The notes under the pieces are model-generated. The model was not told the origin of the DNA. It saw nothing but the letters and a program-made list of their open reading frames with translations, and did no database searches. Below, piece by piece: positions 17,032 through 25,795 of a stretch of DNA of 64,000 bases. The stretch lies in NCBI RefSeq assembly GCF_029854215.1, contig NZ_CP122961.1:3906001-3970000 (forward strand). Direction: 5' to 3'. The translations under genes and the position numbers were made by a program. Numbering within the stretch: the stretch's first letter is position 1; the number at the start of each line of letters is the position of its first letter. This DNA is from Halomonas alkaliantarctica (GTDB taxonomy: Bacteria > Pseudomonadota > Gammaproteobacteria > Pseudomonadales > Halomonadaceae).

Positions 17032-18422
17032 CGGCACTCTGGCAATGCACGGCAACGGAGCTGGTCGCTGGCTTTCGCACTAAAAAGTGGTCACCGAAGG
17101 AGGCCCTTGATTCAGTTCTCGAACGCTTGGAAGCCGTTAACCCTGGGATCAATGCGGTCATCGCCCTGGCCGACGACGCTCAGGAAGCCGCCGAACGCAG
17201 CAGCTTACGTTACATCGAGGGAAGGCCACTGAGTCCGCTGGACGGAGTGCCCATCAGCATCAAGGATAATCTTTTGCTGGCAGGCGTACCCGCCACCTGG
17301 GGCACGGCCGCCCTACGAGACTGGATACCAGACCGCGACGAGTTGCCCGTTGCCAGGCTACGTCAGGCCGGGGCTGTGCTATTCGCCAAGACCAACGCAC
17401 CAGAATTCACCTTAGAAGGCTATACCGATAACCCGGTATATGGCGTGACGGGAAGTCCTTGGGCCCCTGCGTTGACGCCGGGCGGTTCAAGCGGCGGGGC
17501 CGCTGCTGCCGTCGCAGCCGGCATCGGGCCGCTGGCATTAGGCACAGACGGGGGGGGATCGATCAGGCGTCCTGCCGCTCATTGCGGGCTGGTTGGGCTA
17601 AAACCGTCCATTGGAACGGTCCCCAGAGCCGATGGATTTCCTCAGATATTGCTCGATTTCGAGGTCGCTGGCCCACTGGCGCGCTGTGTTGAAGATGCTG
17701 CTCTAATGCTGAATGTTCTAGAAGGCGCCTGTCTAGAGGACCGACAATCATGGACGGAAAATCCTGGTCGGCGAACCACGGCATCACGCGTCTTGTGTGT
17801 CTCCTCGCTGCCGGGCAGCCCTGTCGATCCCCAGATACGTCGACATGTTGAAAAGGCAGCAACCACTTTCACCCGTATGGGCCTGGAGGTCGTGTTCGAT
17901 ACGCTCCCACTGGACTTAGCGGCGCTTAACGAGATATGGAGCGAAGTTGGGCAGATTGGCCTAGCGCACCTCGCCGAGACTCATGCCATCTGGCTGGAAC
18001 ATGCCTCGCCTAAGTACCAAGATATGGCCAACGCTGGCGCCCATCTACCGGCCAGCCGGTTGTGGCATATTCTGGACGCTGTATCTCGCCTGCGCCGCCA
18101 AGTGGATACGCTTTTCACCGACACTGACATGGTGCTGATGCCCAGCATCGCCGCCCTTTCTTGGCCTGCCAGCCAAGCCTATCCGCCGACCATCGACGGC
18201 CAGCCAGTCGGCCCGCGGGGGCATGCGGTATTCACTGGCTGGGTGAATGCCGCAGGCAATCCTGCCATCAATTTACCGGTCGAGCCGTCGCATGAAGGCC
18301 TGCCTATCGGGCTGCAACTGATCGGTCCTTGGCAGTCGGAATATCTACTGCTCGACTTGGCGCAGCGCTACCAGCGCCTTGCTCCTTGGAAAGCACACTA
18401 TGCCGATCTGTGGGAGCGATGA
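17028..18422 (+). CDS. Amidase-signature family hydrolase (first of two)
   Basis: 464 residues. The Ser-cisSer-Lys triad is complete: Lys79 in 'ISIKDN', Ser154 in 'PGGSSGGAAAA' and Ser178 in 'GTDGGGSIRRP'. The start overlaps the dctM stop (ATGA). Family members hydrolyse simple amides, half-amides, carbamoyl and Glu-tRNA amides; the lack of a gatB/gatC context rules out a GatA role. In this operon it is a candidate half-amidase acting after ring opening. A second amidase with an intact triad lies two genes on, so each may act on a different amide bond. Confidence 0.92.
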   Translation: MTALWQCTATELVAGFRTKKWSPKEALDSVLERLEAVNPGINAVIALADDAQEAAERSSLRYIEGRPLSPLDGVPISIKDNLLLAGVPATWGTAALRDWIPDRDELPVARLRQAGAVLFAKTNAPEFTLEGYTDNPVYGVTGSPWAPALTPGGSSGGAAAAVAAGIGPLALGTDGGGSIRRPAAHCGLVGLKPSIGTVPRADGFPQILLDFEVAGPLARCVEDAALMLNVLEGACLEDRQSWTENPGRRTTASRVLCVSSLPGSPVDPQIRRHVEKAATTFTRMGLEVVFDTLPLDLAALNEIWSEVGQIGLAHLAETHAIWLEHASPKYQDMANAGAHLPASRLWHILDAVSRLRRQVDTLFTDTDMVLMPSIAALSWPASQAYPPTIDGQPVGPRGHAVFTGWVNAAGNPAINLPVEPSHEGLPIGLQLIGPWQSEYLLLDLAQRYQRLAPWKAHYADLWER

Positions 18423-19363
18423 GCATGGAGACACGCTTACCCTTACTCATCGACCGGGATTTTTTTGGCTACGGCGCCTCGCCCCCTCGTATTGAATGGC
18501 CCAATAACGCTCGGCTAGCGCTCTCCTTCGTGCTCAATCTGGAAGAAGGTGCCGAATTTAGTCTGCGCGCGGGCGACCCGAGCAACGAGGACACGCATGA
18601 GGTGCAGTGTCAGATCAAAGACGCTCCAGACCTGTGCATGGAGAGTCACTTCGAATATGGCACGCGTGCCGGTTATTGGCGCGTCATGTCAGTCTTTGAG
18701 GAAGCCGGTGTGCCCGTCACCCTGAATGTCTGTGCCCGCGCCCTTGAGGCGACTCCTTGGGTGGCGGCTTATGCACGACAGCGCGGCGATGAACTCTGCT
18801 GTCATGGATGGCGCTGGGAATCCCACGCTGGAATGTCGGAACCAGAGGAACGTGCCTTAATCGACCGCTGCGTGGCGACCTTCCAACATATTGCTGGCAA
18901 CGCGCCGGTGGGCTGGCATACCAAATCTTCCCCGTCCGTCCAGACGCGCCGTCTATTGATAGAGCATGGTGGCTTCCTCTACGACAGCGACGCCTACAAC
19001 GATGACCTGCCTTATTACGTCACTCACGGCGAACGCGCCCACTTGGTACTCCCCTACGCATTCGATACCAATGACATGCGCTTCTTCGTCAATCATAGCT
19101 TTCATCGCGCCCGCGATTTTCATGACTATGTGATGGACGCCGTGAAGGCCCTGCTGCGTGAAGGGGAACAGGCACCGCGCATGCTCACCATTGGCTTGCA
19201 CACTCGTATCATTGGTCGTCCCGGACGCATTGATGGCCTTCGCGATCTATTCGCAAGCCTGCATGGGCTACCTATCTGGTATGCCACCCGTGAACAGATA
19301 GCCCAGCACTGGCTGCGACATTGCCCACCTCCGCTGCCTTTCGAAGCGGGAGTCAGACAATGA
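18419..19363 (+). CDS. PuuE-type polysaccharide-deacetylase-fold amidohydrolase
   Basis: About 314 residues of the NodB/CE4 fold in its PuuE (cofactor-free allantoinase) branch: 'ARLALSFVLNLEEGAEFS', 'YGTRAGYWRVMSVFEEAGVPVTLN', 'CCHGWRWESHAGM', 'GWHTKSSPS'. The NodB metal motif TFDDG is replaced by 'NLEEG', as in PuuE-like proteins. These act on cyclic ureides and other cyclic amides rather than on chitin, and no signal peptide is present. The start at 18419 overlaps the amidase stop; the longer frame runs inside the amidase gene. It supports a cyclic nitrogen compound as the operon's substrate. Confidence 0.85.
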   Translation: MSMETRLPLLIDRDFFGYGASPPRIEWPNNARLALSFVLNLEEGAEFSLRAGDPSNEDTHEVQCQIKDAPDLCMESHFEYGTRAGYWRVMSVFEEAGVPVTLNVCARALEATPWVAAYARQRGDELCCHGWRWESHAGMSEPEERALIDRCVATFQHIAGNAPVGWHTKSSPSVQTRRLLIEHGGFLYDSDAYNDDLPYYVTHGERAHLVLPYAFDTNDMRFFVNHSFHRARDFHDYVMDAVKALLREGEQAPRMLTIGLHTRIIGRPGRIDGLRDLFASLHGLPIWYATREQIAQHWLRHCPPPLPFEAGVRQ

Positions 19364-20127
19364 CTCGGCTGCTGCTCGTCAATGGCAACACCTCCAACAC
19401 GGTCACCCAAAAACTGCTGGCCGAGGCCGAGCGTTACGCGGGAGCCAATGTTCAGATCAGTGCGGTAACAGCCCGTTTCGGTGCGGATCTGGTTTCGAAC
19501 CGAGCCAGCAACGTTATCGCTGGTCATGCTGTTCTGGATGCCGTGGCACACCATCAAGACCCTTATGACGCCGTTCTGGTGGCAATTTCGCTGGATACGG
19601 CCGTGGAAGCCCTGCGTGAAGTACTAAGCGTTCCAGTGGTCGGCATGACCGAGGCTGCCTGCTGGCAGGCGTGCCTTGTCGGCAACCGGTTCGGCGTGGT
19701 GATGCCGGATCGCAATACCCTTCCCCTTTATCGTGAACGCATTTTGAACTATGGCTTGCGTGAACGGCTTGCCGGGCTACGTGCTATTGAGGCCACGGTA
19801 CAAACGCATCACGCCGCTCCCGCAGGCAGCGAGGCTGCCCTTCGCGCAGCTATCATGGACCTGGTCGTAAATGAAGGCAGCGAGGCCGTGGTGCTTGCTG
19901 GCGCTTCAATGACAGGCCTTCAGCGTCGCTTGCAACCACTGGTTCCTGTGCCACTCCTCGATGGCATCGCAAGCGGGGTAATTCTTCTAGAAGGCCTGAT
20001 CAGACTGAATCTGCCCCACTCCCACGTGAACGGTGATGGCAAACCTTACACCACGACATTGTCAGGCCTCAGCGGCCCTTGTACGGAGTTGCTAAGTGGC
20101 CTGCCGTCGGCAAGGAAATCCATATGA
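19360..20127 (+). CDS. Asp/Glu/hydantoin racemase family protein lacking both catalytic Cys
   Basis: 255 residues. The family start 'LLLVNGNTSNTVTQKL' and the overall pattern are those of hydantoin racemases ('VPVVGMTEAA', 'FGVVMPDR'). However, the first catalytic position (normally I-A-C-F-G-D) reads V-A-I-S-L-D, and the second (normally L-G-C-A-G-M) reads L-A-G-A-S-M. Both acid/base cysteines are therefore replaced, by Ile and Gly on my alignment by eye. It may be a non-racemising relative, a binding or scaffolding protein, or an enzyme using other residues. ATGA overlaps on both sides keep it in the operon and argue against a decaying gene. Confidence 0.82.
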   Translation: MTRLLLVNGNTSNTVTQKLLAEAERYAGANVQISAVTARFGADLVSNRASNVIAGHAVLDAVAHHQDPYDAVLVAISLDTAVEALREVLSVPVVGMTEAACWQACLVGNRFGVVMPDRNTLPLYRERILNYGLRERLAGLRAIEATVQTHHAAPAGSEAALRAAIMDLVVNEGSEAVVLAGASMTGLQRRLQPLVPVPLLDGIASGVILLEGLIRLNLPHSHVNGDGKPYTTTLSGLSGPCTELLSGLPSARKSI

Positions 20128-21581
20128 TTCATCAACTGCGCGCCAAGACCCTGCATGACATTATCCACCAAGGTGGACTAACAATGGCTGAACTCGCCGA
20201 GTCCACCCTAGCTCGCATTGAGGCTATCAACCCCTCACTGATCGCCTTCGTAGACGCTGACCACGCTGATGTGATGCGTCAGGTGGAGGCTATCGAAGTA
20301 CGCCGACGTGCAGGCGAAGCACTTCCGCTGCTTGGCAGTGTGTTTAGTATCAAGGACAACCTCTGGCTGGGTGGCAGGCCTGCGACCTATGGCTCGCAAG
20401 TTTATCGGCATCATGTAGCCCCCTGCGATAGTGCCGTTGTAGCACGCCTTAAACGACTCGGCGCTCTATGCATCGGCATCACCAATTGCCCAGAATTTGC
20501 TTGCAAAGGCCATACCAGTAACTCCTTGCATGGTACGACCCGTAATCCTTGGGATTTAGACACCACCCCCGGCGGCTCTTCAGGGGGCGCGGCAGCGGCT
20601 GTCGCTGCAGGGCTGGGCACGCTAGCGCTAGGGACCGATGCGGGTGGTTCTATACGTCGGCCTGCTGCCCATACCGGGTTAGTTGGTTTCAAGCCAACGC
20701 ATGGTCTGATTCCCGACCCTTATGGGTTCGATGACCCCAGCTATGCTATTTCCGACATCGGCGTATTGGCCAAAGATGTTGAGGACTGTGCTTGGCTACT
20801 CGACGGAGCGGTATTTCATGACTGTCGCGACCCGCGTAGTCATCCGCTACCCCCCCAGCTCACCGTAGACCGCCCCTTCACCAACGCCTTAAAACGTCTC
20901 GACTCCCAGGCTATTCGTATTGGCTGGACCAGCGACCTAGGCTGTGGGTTTCGCCTCGATCCAGACGTTGCAACAGCCTTCGATGACTGCATCGCTGCAT
21001 TGGCTAACGCGGGGCTAACACTGGAACACGCGGCTCCCGACTGGCCCGCTCATACATTCGAGTATCCTTTATTACGCCAACAGCAAGCGGCCCTGGCTGC
21101 TCAGTTTGGCCATGTGCTTCGTGATACGCCGGACCTGTTGGACCCCGCCTTGGCCGACCAGATCACTCAAGGCTTAAGCATAAGCGGGGCGGATTATGCT
21201 GCGGACGAACTGCGTCGAAAAACGCTCATTCAGGCCTTGGATAACTTTTTCGAACGCTTCGACTTTCTTATCTGCCCCACAACGCCGGTGGAAGCCTGGC
21301 CAGTAGTGGCCTCGCACCCTGGCGTCATCGGAGGACAACCCGCATCACAACGATCCCACGCCTCGTTTACCCCTCTGTTCAATTACTGTGGGGTGCCTGC
21401 TCTATCCCTGCCTTTTGCTCTGGGCCAGCACGGATTACCGCTTGGGTTGCAGCTTGTGGGGCCACGCCATAAAGATCTAGGTGTCCTCACCCTCGCTCAC
21501 CATCTTGAGACGATTATCGAACATCGCTTCGATGCCCCGCTTTGGCTGGCCGATAGCGATTCCTTTTCATCACGTCTGTAA
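20124..21581 (+). CDS. Amidase-signature family hydrolase (second of two)
   Basis: 485 residues with the full triad: Lys77 in 'FSIKDN', Ser152 in 'PGGSSGGAAAA', Ser176 in 'GTDAGGSIRRP'. It resembles the amidase three genes upstream only in the core, so it is not a recent tandem copy. The start at 20124 overlaps the stop of the racemase-like gene (ATGA). The C-terminal half ends with the typical 'CGVPALSLPFALGQHGLPLGLQLVGP'. Likely role: hydrolysis of an acyclic amide made by the ring-opening enzymes of the cluster. Confidence 0.92.
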   Translation: MIHQLRAKTLHDIIHQGGLTMAELAESTLARIEAINPSLIAFVDADHADVMRQVEAIEVRRRAGEALPLLGSVFSIKDNLWLGGRPATYGSQVYRHHVAPCDSAVVARLKRLGALCIGITNCPEFACKGHTSNSLHGTTRNPWDLDTTPGGSSGGAAAAVAAGLGTLALGTDAGGSIRRPAAHTGLVGFKPTHGLIPDPYGFDDPSYAISDIGVLAKDVEDCAWLLDGAVFHDCRDPRSHPLPPQLTVDRPFTNALKRLDSQAIRIGWTSDLGCGFRLDPDVATAFDDCIAALANAGLTLEHAAPDWPAHTFEYPLLRQQQAALAAQFGHVLRDTPDLLDPALADQITQGLSISGADYAADELRRKTLIQALDNFFERFDFLICPTTPVEAWPVVASHPGVIGGQPASQRSHASFTPLFNYCGVPALSLPFALGQHGLPLGLQLVGPRHKDLGVLTLAHHLETIIEHRFDAPLWLADSDSFSSRL

Positions 21582-21599
21582 TTCATTAGGAGGTTTCCC

Positions 21600-22358
21600 T
21601 TGAGCAAACACATCATCGATTTGTCATTACCCATTCGTAACGCATCATTTGATACCCAAGAGCAGCACATCGAGTACATCGACCACTACGCGATGGCACG
21701 ACAGCGGGCCTCCGCCTATGGAGTGGACCCCGGTGACCTGCCGTTGCCTGGCGTCCATTCGGCCAGTGAGCGGATCACCCTATCCTCGCATGCAGGCACA
21801 CATATGGACGCCCCGATTCACTACGGCCCAACCTCTGAGGGCAAGCCAGCACGCACCATCGACCAGATTCCTCTGGAGTGGTGCCACGGCGACGGCGTGG
21901 TATTGGATTTTTCATGGATGGAAGCTGGGCAGGTCATTGGCGTCGATGATCTACAGCAAGCGCTGGCGCGCATCGAATACACGTTAAAACCGTTTGATAT
22001 CGTGCTAATTCGCACCGACCGCTGGATGGATTTTGATCGACACGACTGGGCGATGCGCCACCCCGGCATGGGCCGAGAGGCGACGTTATGGTTGATTGAG
22101 CAAGGTATTCGCATGATGGGTACTGATGGTTGGGGATGGGATATTCCTATACCGATGATGGCCGAGGCGCTTCGTAAAGGTGACGCAGATGCATTCTTTC
22201 CAGGGCATTACGCAGGACGCGATAAGGAGTATTGCCATATCGAGAAACTAGCTCGGCTCAATGAGTTGCCAACACACGGCTTCACCTTTTCGGCATTCCC
22301 GGTATTGATTGAGCGCGCATCGGCTGGGTGGTGTAGAGCTGTAGCGATAATAGATTAG
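21600..22358 (+). CDS. Cyclase-family metal-dependent hydrolase (kynurenine formamidase / isatin hydrolase type)
   Basis: 252 residues with the family metal motif in 'SSHAGTHMDAPIHYG' (HxGTHxDxPxH) and 'DIVLIRTDRW' and 'GTDGWGWDIP' further on. It starts with TTG at 21600, placed by a perfect AGGAGG seven bases upstream; no ATG in frame is better. Known members hydrolyse N-formylkynurenine, isatin and related cyclic or formyl amides using Mn or Zn. It is the last gene of the TRAP operon, fitting a pathway of successive C-N hydrolyses. Confidence 0.88.
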   Translation: MSKHIIDLSLPIRNASFDTQEQHIEYIDHYAMARQRASAYGVDPGDLPLPGVHSASERITLSSHAGTHMDAPIHYGPTSEGKPARTIDQIPLEWCHGDGVVLDFSWMEAGQVIGVDDLQQALARIEYTLKPFDIVLIRTDRWMDFDRHDWAMRHPGMGREATLWLIEQGIRMMGTDGWGWDIPIPMMAEALRKGDADAFFPGHYAGRDKEYCHIEKLARLNELPTHGFTFSAFPVLIERASAGWCRAVAIID

Positions 22359-22748
22359 CCATACCTGACAGAGAACCTGTCACTACGATTACGCCTGGGC
22401 CGTGGCAGTGCCTGCCACTTATCCTTCTAGAGCTGAACCGCCATCGCTATAAATCCGCGTTCTGCTCTGCACGCAGGATTTGCTGCAGATTACCGCGGGA
22501 AACACTAATAAATATAAACACGCACAACGAGCGATTACCCACTTCCAAGTGGGCACGGATTCACGCTGCCCACTTAGTTCCCCTCCGCAAAAATAGTCTC
22601 GATCACTGTTCGATCTCCTGCACACGCCATTACATCAACTTTAGTCGCACTTTTCAGCGCAAGGCTTGACGAAATCTATGGGCCGCCATATGTTTCATCA
22701 GACAGAATAAGTTCTAACAAGAGAAACAAACCTGTTTGAGGTAACACC
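22359..22748. other. Intergenic region before the second tctCBA, with operator-like repeats
   Basis: 390 bases without a gene. The left part shows no terminator with a T-run for the upstream operon. The centre holds a three-copy inverted element, listed separately. The last 60 bases should contain the tctC promoter, but no clear -35/-10 pair is obvious. TGAGG lies 7 bases before the tctC start. Confidence 0.5.
22538..22575. promoter_or_regulatory. Three-copy inverted repeat CCCACTT/AAGTGGG/CCCACTT
   Basis: CCCACTT-CC-AAGTGGG is a perfect 7-bp inverted repeat with a 2-base spacer, and the right arm (extended to AAGTGGGCA) can instead pair with TGCCCACTT 11 bases on. The two pairings exclude each other. 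It lies about 175 bases before tctC. It could be an operator (dimer sites) or an RNA switch; no T-run follows either hairpin, so an attenuator is not supported. Confidence 0.4.
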
Positions 22749-23732
22749 ATGACAACGACTCGACGTCTTCTCATTGCAGCATCCATTGCAGCGGCCAGTG
22801 TCACTTACGCACAGGCTTTCGAACCGGCAGGAAAGGTTGAGTGTTTAGCACCTGCCGACCCAGGTGGCGGATGGGACTTTACTTGCCGCAGTGTTGGAAA
22901 TGTAATGGAAGACTTGGACCTCGTACCGAGAAGCGTACAAACCGTCAACATGCCAGGTGCTAGCGGTGGCGTGGCTTATGCCCATGTCGTCAGCAAGCGG
23001 GAAGGTGATGATCAATTACTGGTAGCCGCTTCCACGGCCACCACTACGCGTTTAGGACAGGGACAGTTCCAAGGCCTTAACGTCGATATGGTCAACTGGA
23101 TAGGTGCTCTAGGTGCTGACTACGGCATCATTGCGGTCAGTAAAGATGCTCCCTATGAATCACTTCAAGACGTCATTGATGCCCTGCGTAACGACCCACA
23201 ATCCGTCTCCTTCGCTGGTGGCAGTTCAAAAGGAGGTTGGGATCATCTCAAGGTTTTGATGATGGCTCAGGAAGCCGAGATTGAAGCGCTGCCACGTATC
23301 AAATATTTACCCTACACCGGCGGTGGTGAAGCTATGACTCAAGTGGTCGGTGGCCATGTGGACGCCTTCACCGGCGATATCTCTGAAGCACAAGGGTTCA
23401 TGGAGTCCGGCGACCTGCGGGTACTCGCTGTACTCGCCGATGAGCGCCTACCTGGAGACCTCAGTGATATCCCCACCGCCAAAGAGCAAGGCATTGATGT
23501 GGAGGGCCCCAACTGGCGTGGTTTCTATATGCCAGCGGGTATTTCCGACGATGCCAAGCAGTATTGGACTGATGCCATAGACACCATATATTCCAGCGAT
23601 GAGTGGGAAGCGGTCATGCAGCAAAACGGTCTCATGCCTTTCCACATGAGCGCGGGAGAGTTCGAAACCTTCGTCAAGGACCAGATTGACGACATTGAAA
23701 CACTCTCAAAGGACATCGGGCTGATCCCATAA
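22749..23732 (+). CDS. tctC: TctC tricarboxylate-type solute-binding protein (second set)
   Basis: 327 residues with a signal peptide (cut near 'TYAQAFEP') and the TctC core 'ECLAPADPGGGWDFTCRSVG' and 'NMPGASGGVAYAHVV'. Ligand-domain features such as 'YTGGGEAMTQVVGGHVDAFTGDISE' closely follow those of the TctC encoded near 5.7 kb. The stop codon is directly followed by tctB (1-base overlap). The downstream CoA-transferase and citryl-CoA-lyase-type genes suggest that the ligand is citrate or a close analogue. Confidence 0.93.
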   Translation: MTTTRRLLIAASIAAASVTYAQAFEPAGKVECLAPADPGGGWDFTCRSVGNVMEDLDLVPRSVQTVNMPGASGGVAYAHVVSKREGDDQLLVAASTATTTRLGQGQFQGLNVDMVNWIGALGADYGIIAVSKDAPYESLQDVIDALRNDPQSVSFAGGSSKGGWDHLKVLMMAQEAEIEALPRIKYLPYTGGGEAMTQVVGGHVDAFTGDISEAQGFMESGDLRVLAVLADERLPGDLSDIPTAKEQGIDVEGPNWRGFYMPAGISDDAKQYWTDAIDTIYSSDEWEAVMQQNGLMPFHMSAGEFETFVKDQIDDIETLSKDIGLIP

Positions 23733-24184
23733 TGACGCTTAATGACCGTATTTTCGGCGTACTGATGATCGTCCTGGCCGTCGCGTACGGCTGGGGCGCC
23801 TCTCAGCTACCCGAACCGTTTGGTGGTAGTGAGGGGGTAGGTCCTGACACCTTCCCTTTGCTATTGGCCGTCGTTCTAAGCCTTGCCGGCTTATATATGG
23901 TCGTACAGCCAGACCCGGACAATGCTTGGCCTTGGAGCCGCACAGGCATTGAGTTGATCATTGCCGTAGTAGTGCTTGTACTGTATGCCATGCTTCTCCA
24001 ACCGCTTGGGTTTATCTTCAGTACGATCCTGGTAGTAGGCACACTTTGCTGGCGTATGGGTAGCGCCCCAATCCGCGCATTTGTCACCGCCACGATAGCT
24101 GGCGTGGTCGTGTTTTTGCTGTTCGGCTTTGCGCTCGACCTATCGCTGCCGCTTGGAGTGCTATCTTTCATGGAGGTGGGCTAA
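23732..24184 (+). CDS. tctB: TctB small membrane subunit (second set)
   Basis: 150 residues, four hydrophobic segments, with the family loop 'EGVGPDTFPLLLAVVLSLAG' after the first helix. The start overlaps the tctC stop and the stop overlaps the tctA start by one base each (TAATG), so translation of the three genes is coupled. Confidence 0.92.
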   Translation: MTLNDRIFGVLMIVLAVAYGWGASQLPEPFGGSEGVGPDTFPLLLAVVLSLAGLYMVVQPDPDNAWPWSRTGIELIIAVVVLVLYAMLLQPLGFIFSTILVVGTLCWRMGSAPIRAFVTATIAGVVVFLLFGFALDLSLPLGVLSFMEVG

Positions 24185-25707
24185 TGGAAACACTGGGCTT
24201 TCTGATTGATGGCTTCGGCGTAGCACTAGCGCCAGAGAATTTAATATTTGGTTTGATGGGTGCCTTCCTCGGCACGCTTATCGGCGCCCTCCCTGGGCTA
24301 GGGCCGTCCAATGGGGTGGCGATTCTAATCCCGCTGGCCTTCAGCCTGGGACTGGCGCCAGAAACTGCCTTGATCATGCTAACGTCAGTGTATGCAGGGG
24401 CCATGTACGGCGGGCGCATTTCATCAATATTATTGAATATTCCGGGTGACGAACCGGCAATGATGACATGTCTCGACGGTTACCCAATGGCTCAAAAGGG
24501 AAAAGCGGCCGAAGCGCTGGCAATCTCAGCAGTCGCCTCCTTCGTGGGTAGTCTGATAGCCACCATTGGCCTAATACTAGTGGCTCCAGTGCTGGCCGAC
24601 TTTGCCCTGAGTTTCGGCCCCGCCGAGTACTTCGCTCTCTTTCTGGTAGCTTTTGCAACCTTGGGTGGAATCACCGGTAAGAACCCGATGAAAATGGTGG
24701 TGGCGGCTTGCCTTGGCCTGATGATTTCCACGATGGGCATTGATAATACCGGGGTCCAGCGCTACACCTTTGGTGTGCTCGAACTCTACGAAGGCGTGGA
24801 CTTCATTCTCGCTATCGTGGGTCTATTTGCCATTTCCGAACTGCTTTTCTTCATTGAGGAAAAGGCTGGGGGAGGCAAGCAGAAGATGAGCGTAAACAAG
24901 ATCGACCTTTCCTGGTCGGATATCCGACATATCATGCCATCGAGCATACGTGGCGGGATTCTTGGCTTCATTGCCGGGGTACTGCCGGGAGCTGGCGCCT
25001 CCTTGGGTAGTTTCATCGGCTACACCTTGGAAAAAAAGATAGTCGGCAAGAAGGGCTATTTCGGGCAAGGGGACCCACGTGGCGTTGCTGCCCCGGAGGC
25101 CGGCAACAATGGTGCTTCTAGTGGTGCGCTGGTGCCCATGCTGACGCTGGGTGTGCCGGGTAGCGGCACCACGGCAGTGCTGCTGGCGCTGTTGATCTCG
25201 CTCAACATCACGCCTGGGCCGTTGATGTTTACTCAGAATGCCGACATTGTCTGGGGTGTCATCGCGGCGCTTTTGATTGGTAACTTCTTGCTGCTGATAC
25301 TCAATATTCCGATGGTGGGCATCTTCGTTAAGCTATTGTCGGTTCCCCCGATGTTTCTGTTACCGATCGTTACCATGATCGCCTTCGTAGGCATCTATTC
25401 GATCAGCAACACCACCTTCGATCTGTACTTCATGGTGGCCTTCGGGGTAGGCGGTTACATACTGCGCAAGCTGGAAATTCCACTGGTGCCGATCATCCTC
25501 GGCCTGTTGCTTGGCCCGGAGATGGAGAAGAACCTGCGCCATGCCATGGATCTTTCCAACGGTGAATGGTCTATCCTGTGGAACAGCGGCCTAGCCATTG
25601 GCCTATGGGTTTTCGCAGGTCTAGGGCTGATCCTGCCATATATCGTCGGCCCGATCTTACGCAGGCGGATGAAGTCCGAACCATCAAGCGTCAATGAAGG
25701 CGATTGA
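24184..25707 (+). CDS. tctA: TctA large membrane subunit (second set)
   Basis: 507 residues, hydrophobic throughout, with the duplicated TctA loops 'GALPGLGPSNGVAILIP' and 'GVLPGAGASLGSFIGY', and 'PEAGNNGASSGALVPMLTLG'. Normal length. It is closed by a strong terminator immediately downstream, so tctCBA is transcribed separately from the CoA-transferase genes that follow. Confidence 0.95.
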   Translation: METLGFLIDGFGVALAPENLIFGLMGAFLGTLIGALPGLGPSNGVAILIPLAFSLGLAPETALIMLTSVYAGAMYGGRISSILLNIPGDEPAMMTCLDGYPMAQKGKAAEALAISAVASFVGSLIATIGLILVAPVLADFALSFGPAEYFALFLVAFATLGGITGKNPMKMVVAACLGLMISTMGIDNTGVQRYTFGVLELYEGVDFILAIVGLFAISELLFFIEEKAGGGKQKMSVNKIDLSWSDIRHIMPSSIRGGILGFIAGVLPGAGASLGSFIGYTLEKKIVGKKGYFGQGDPRGVAAPEAGNNGASSGALVPMLTLGVPGSGTTAVLLALLISLNITPGPLMFTQNADIVWGVIAALLIGNFLLLILNIPMVGIFVKLLSVPPMFLLPIVTMIAFVGIYSISNTTFDLYFMVAFGVGGYILRKLEIPLVPIILGLLLGPEMEKNLRHAMDLSNGEWSILWNSGLAIGLWVFAGLGLILPYIVGPILRRRMKSEPSSVNEGD

Positions 25708-25723
25708 AGCATAACAAGCAAAT

Positions 25724-25759
25724 GCTCGGCTCTGGGTTTTACCCAGTGCCGAGCCTTTT
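25724..25759 (+). terminator. Rho-independent terminator after second tctCBA
   Basis: GCTCGGC-t-CTGGGT / ACCCAG-t-GCCGAGC, a 13-bp stem with one internal mismatch and a TTT loop, followed by TTTT. It lies 17 bases after tctA. The convergent IclR gene ends just beyond it. Confidence 0.92.
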
Positions 25760-25795
25760 CATGTGTGCCTTCCAATGGTGCTTTGATTTCTCAAA

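Noticed and set aside
17028..18422. GatA subunit of aspartyl/glutamyl-tRNA amidotransferase
   Set aside because: No gatB or gatC nearby; context is a catabolic TRAP operon.
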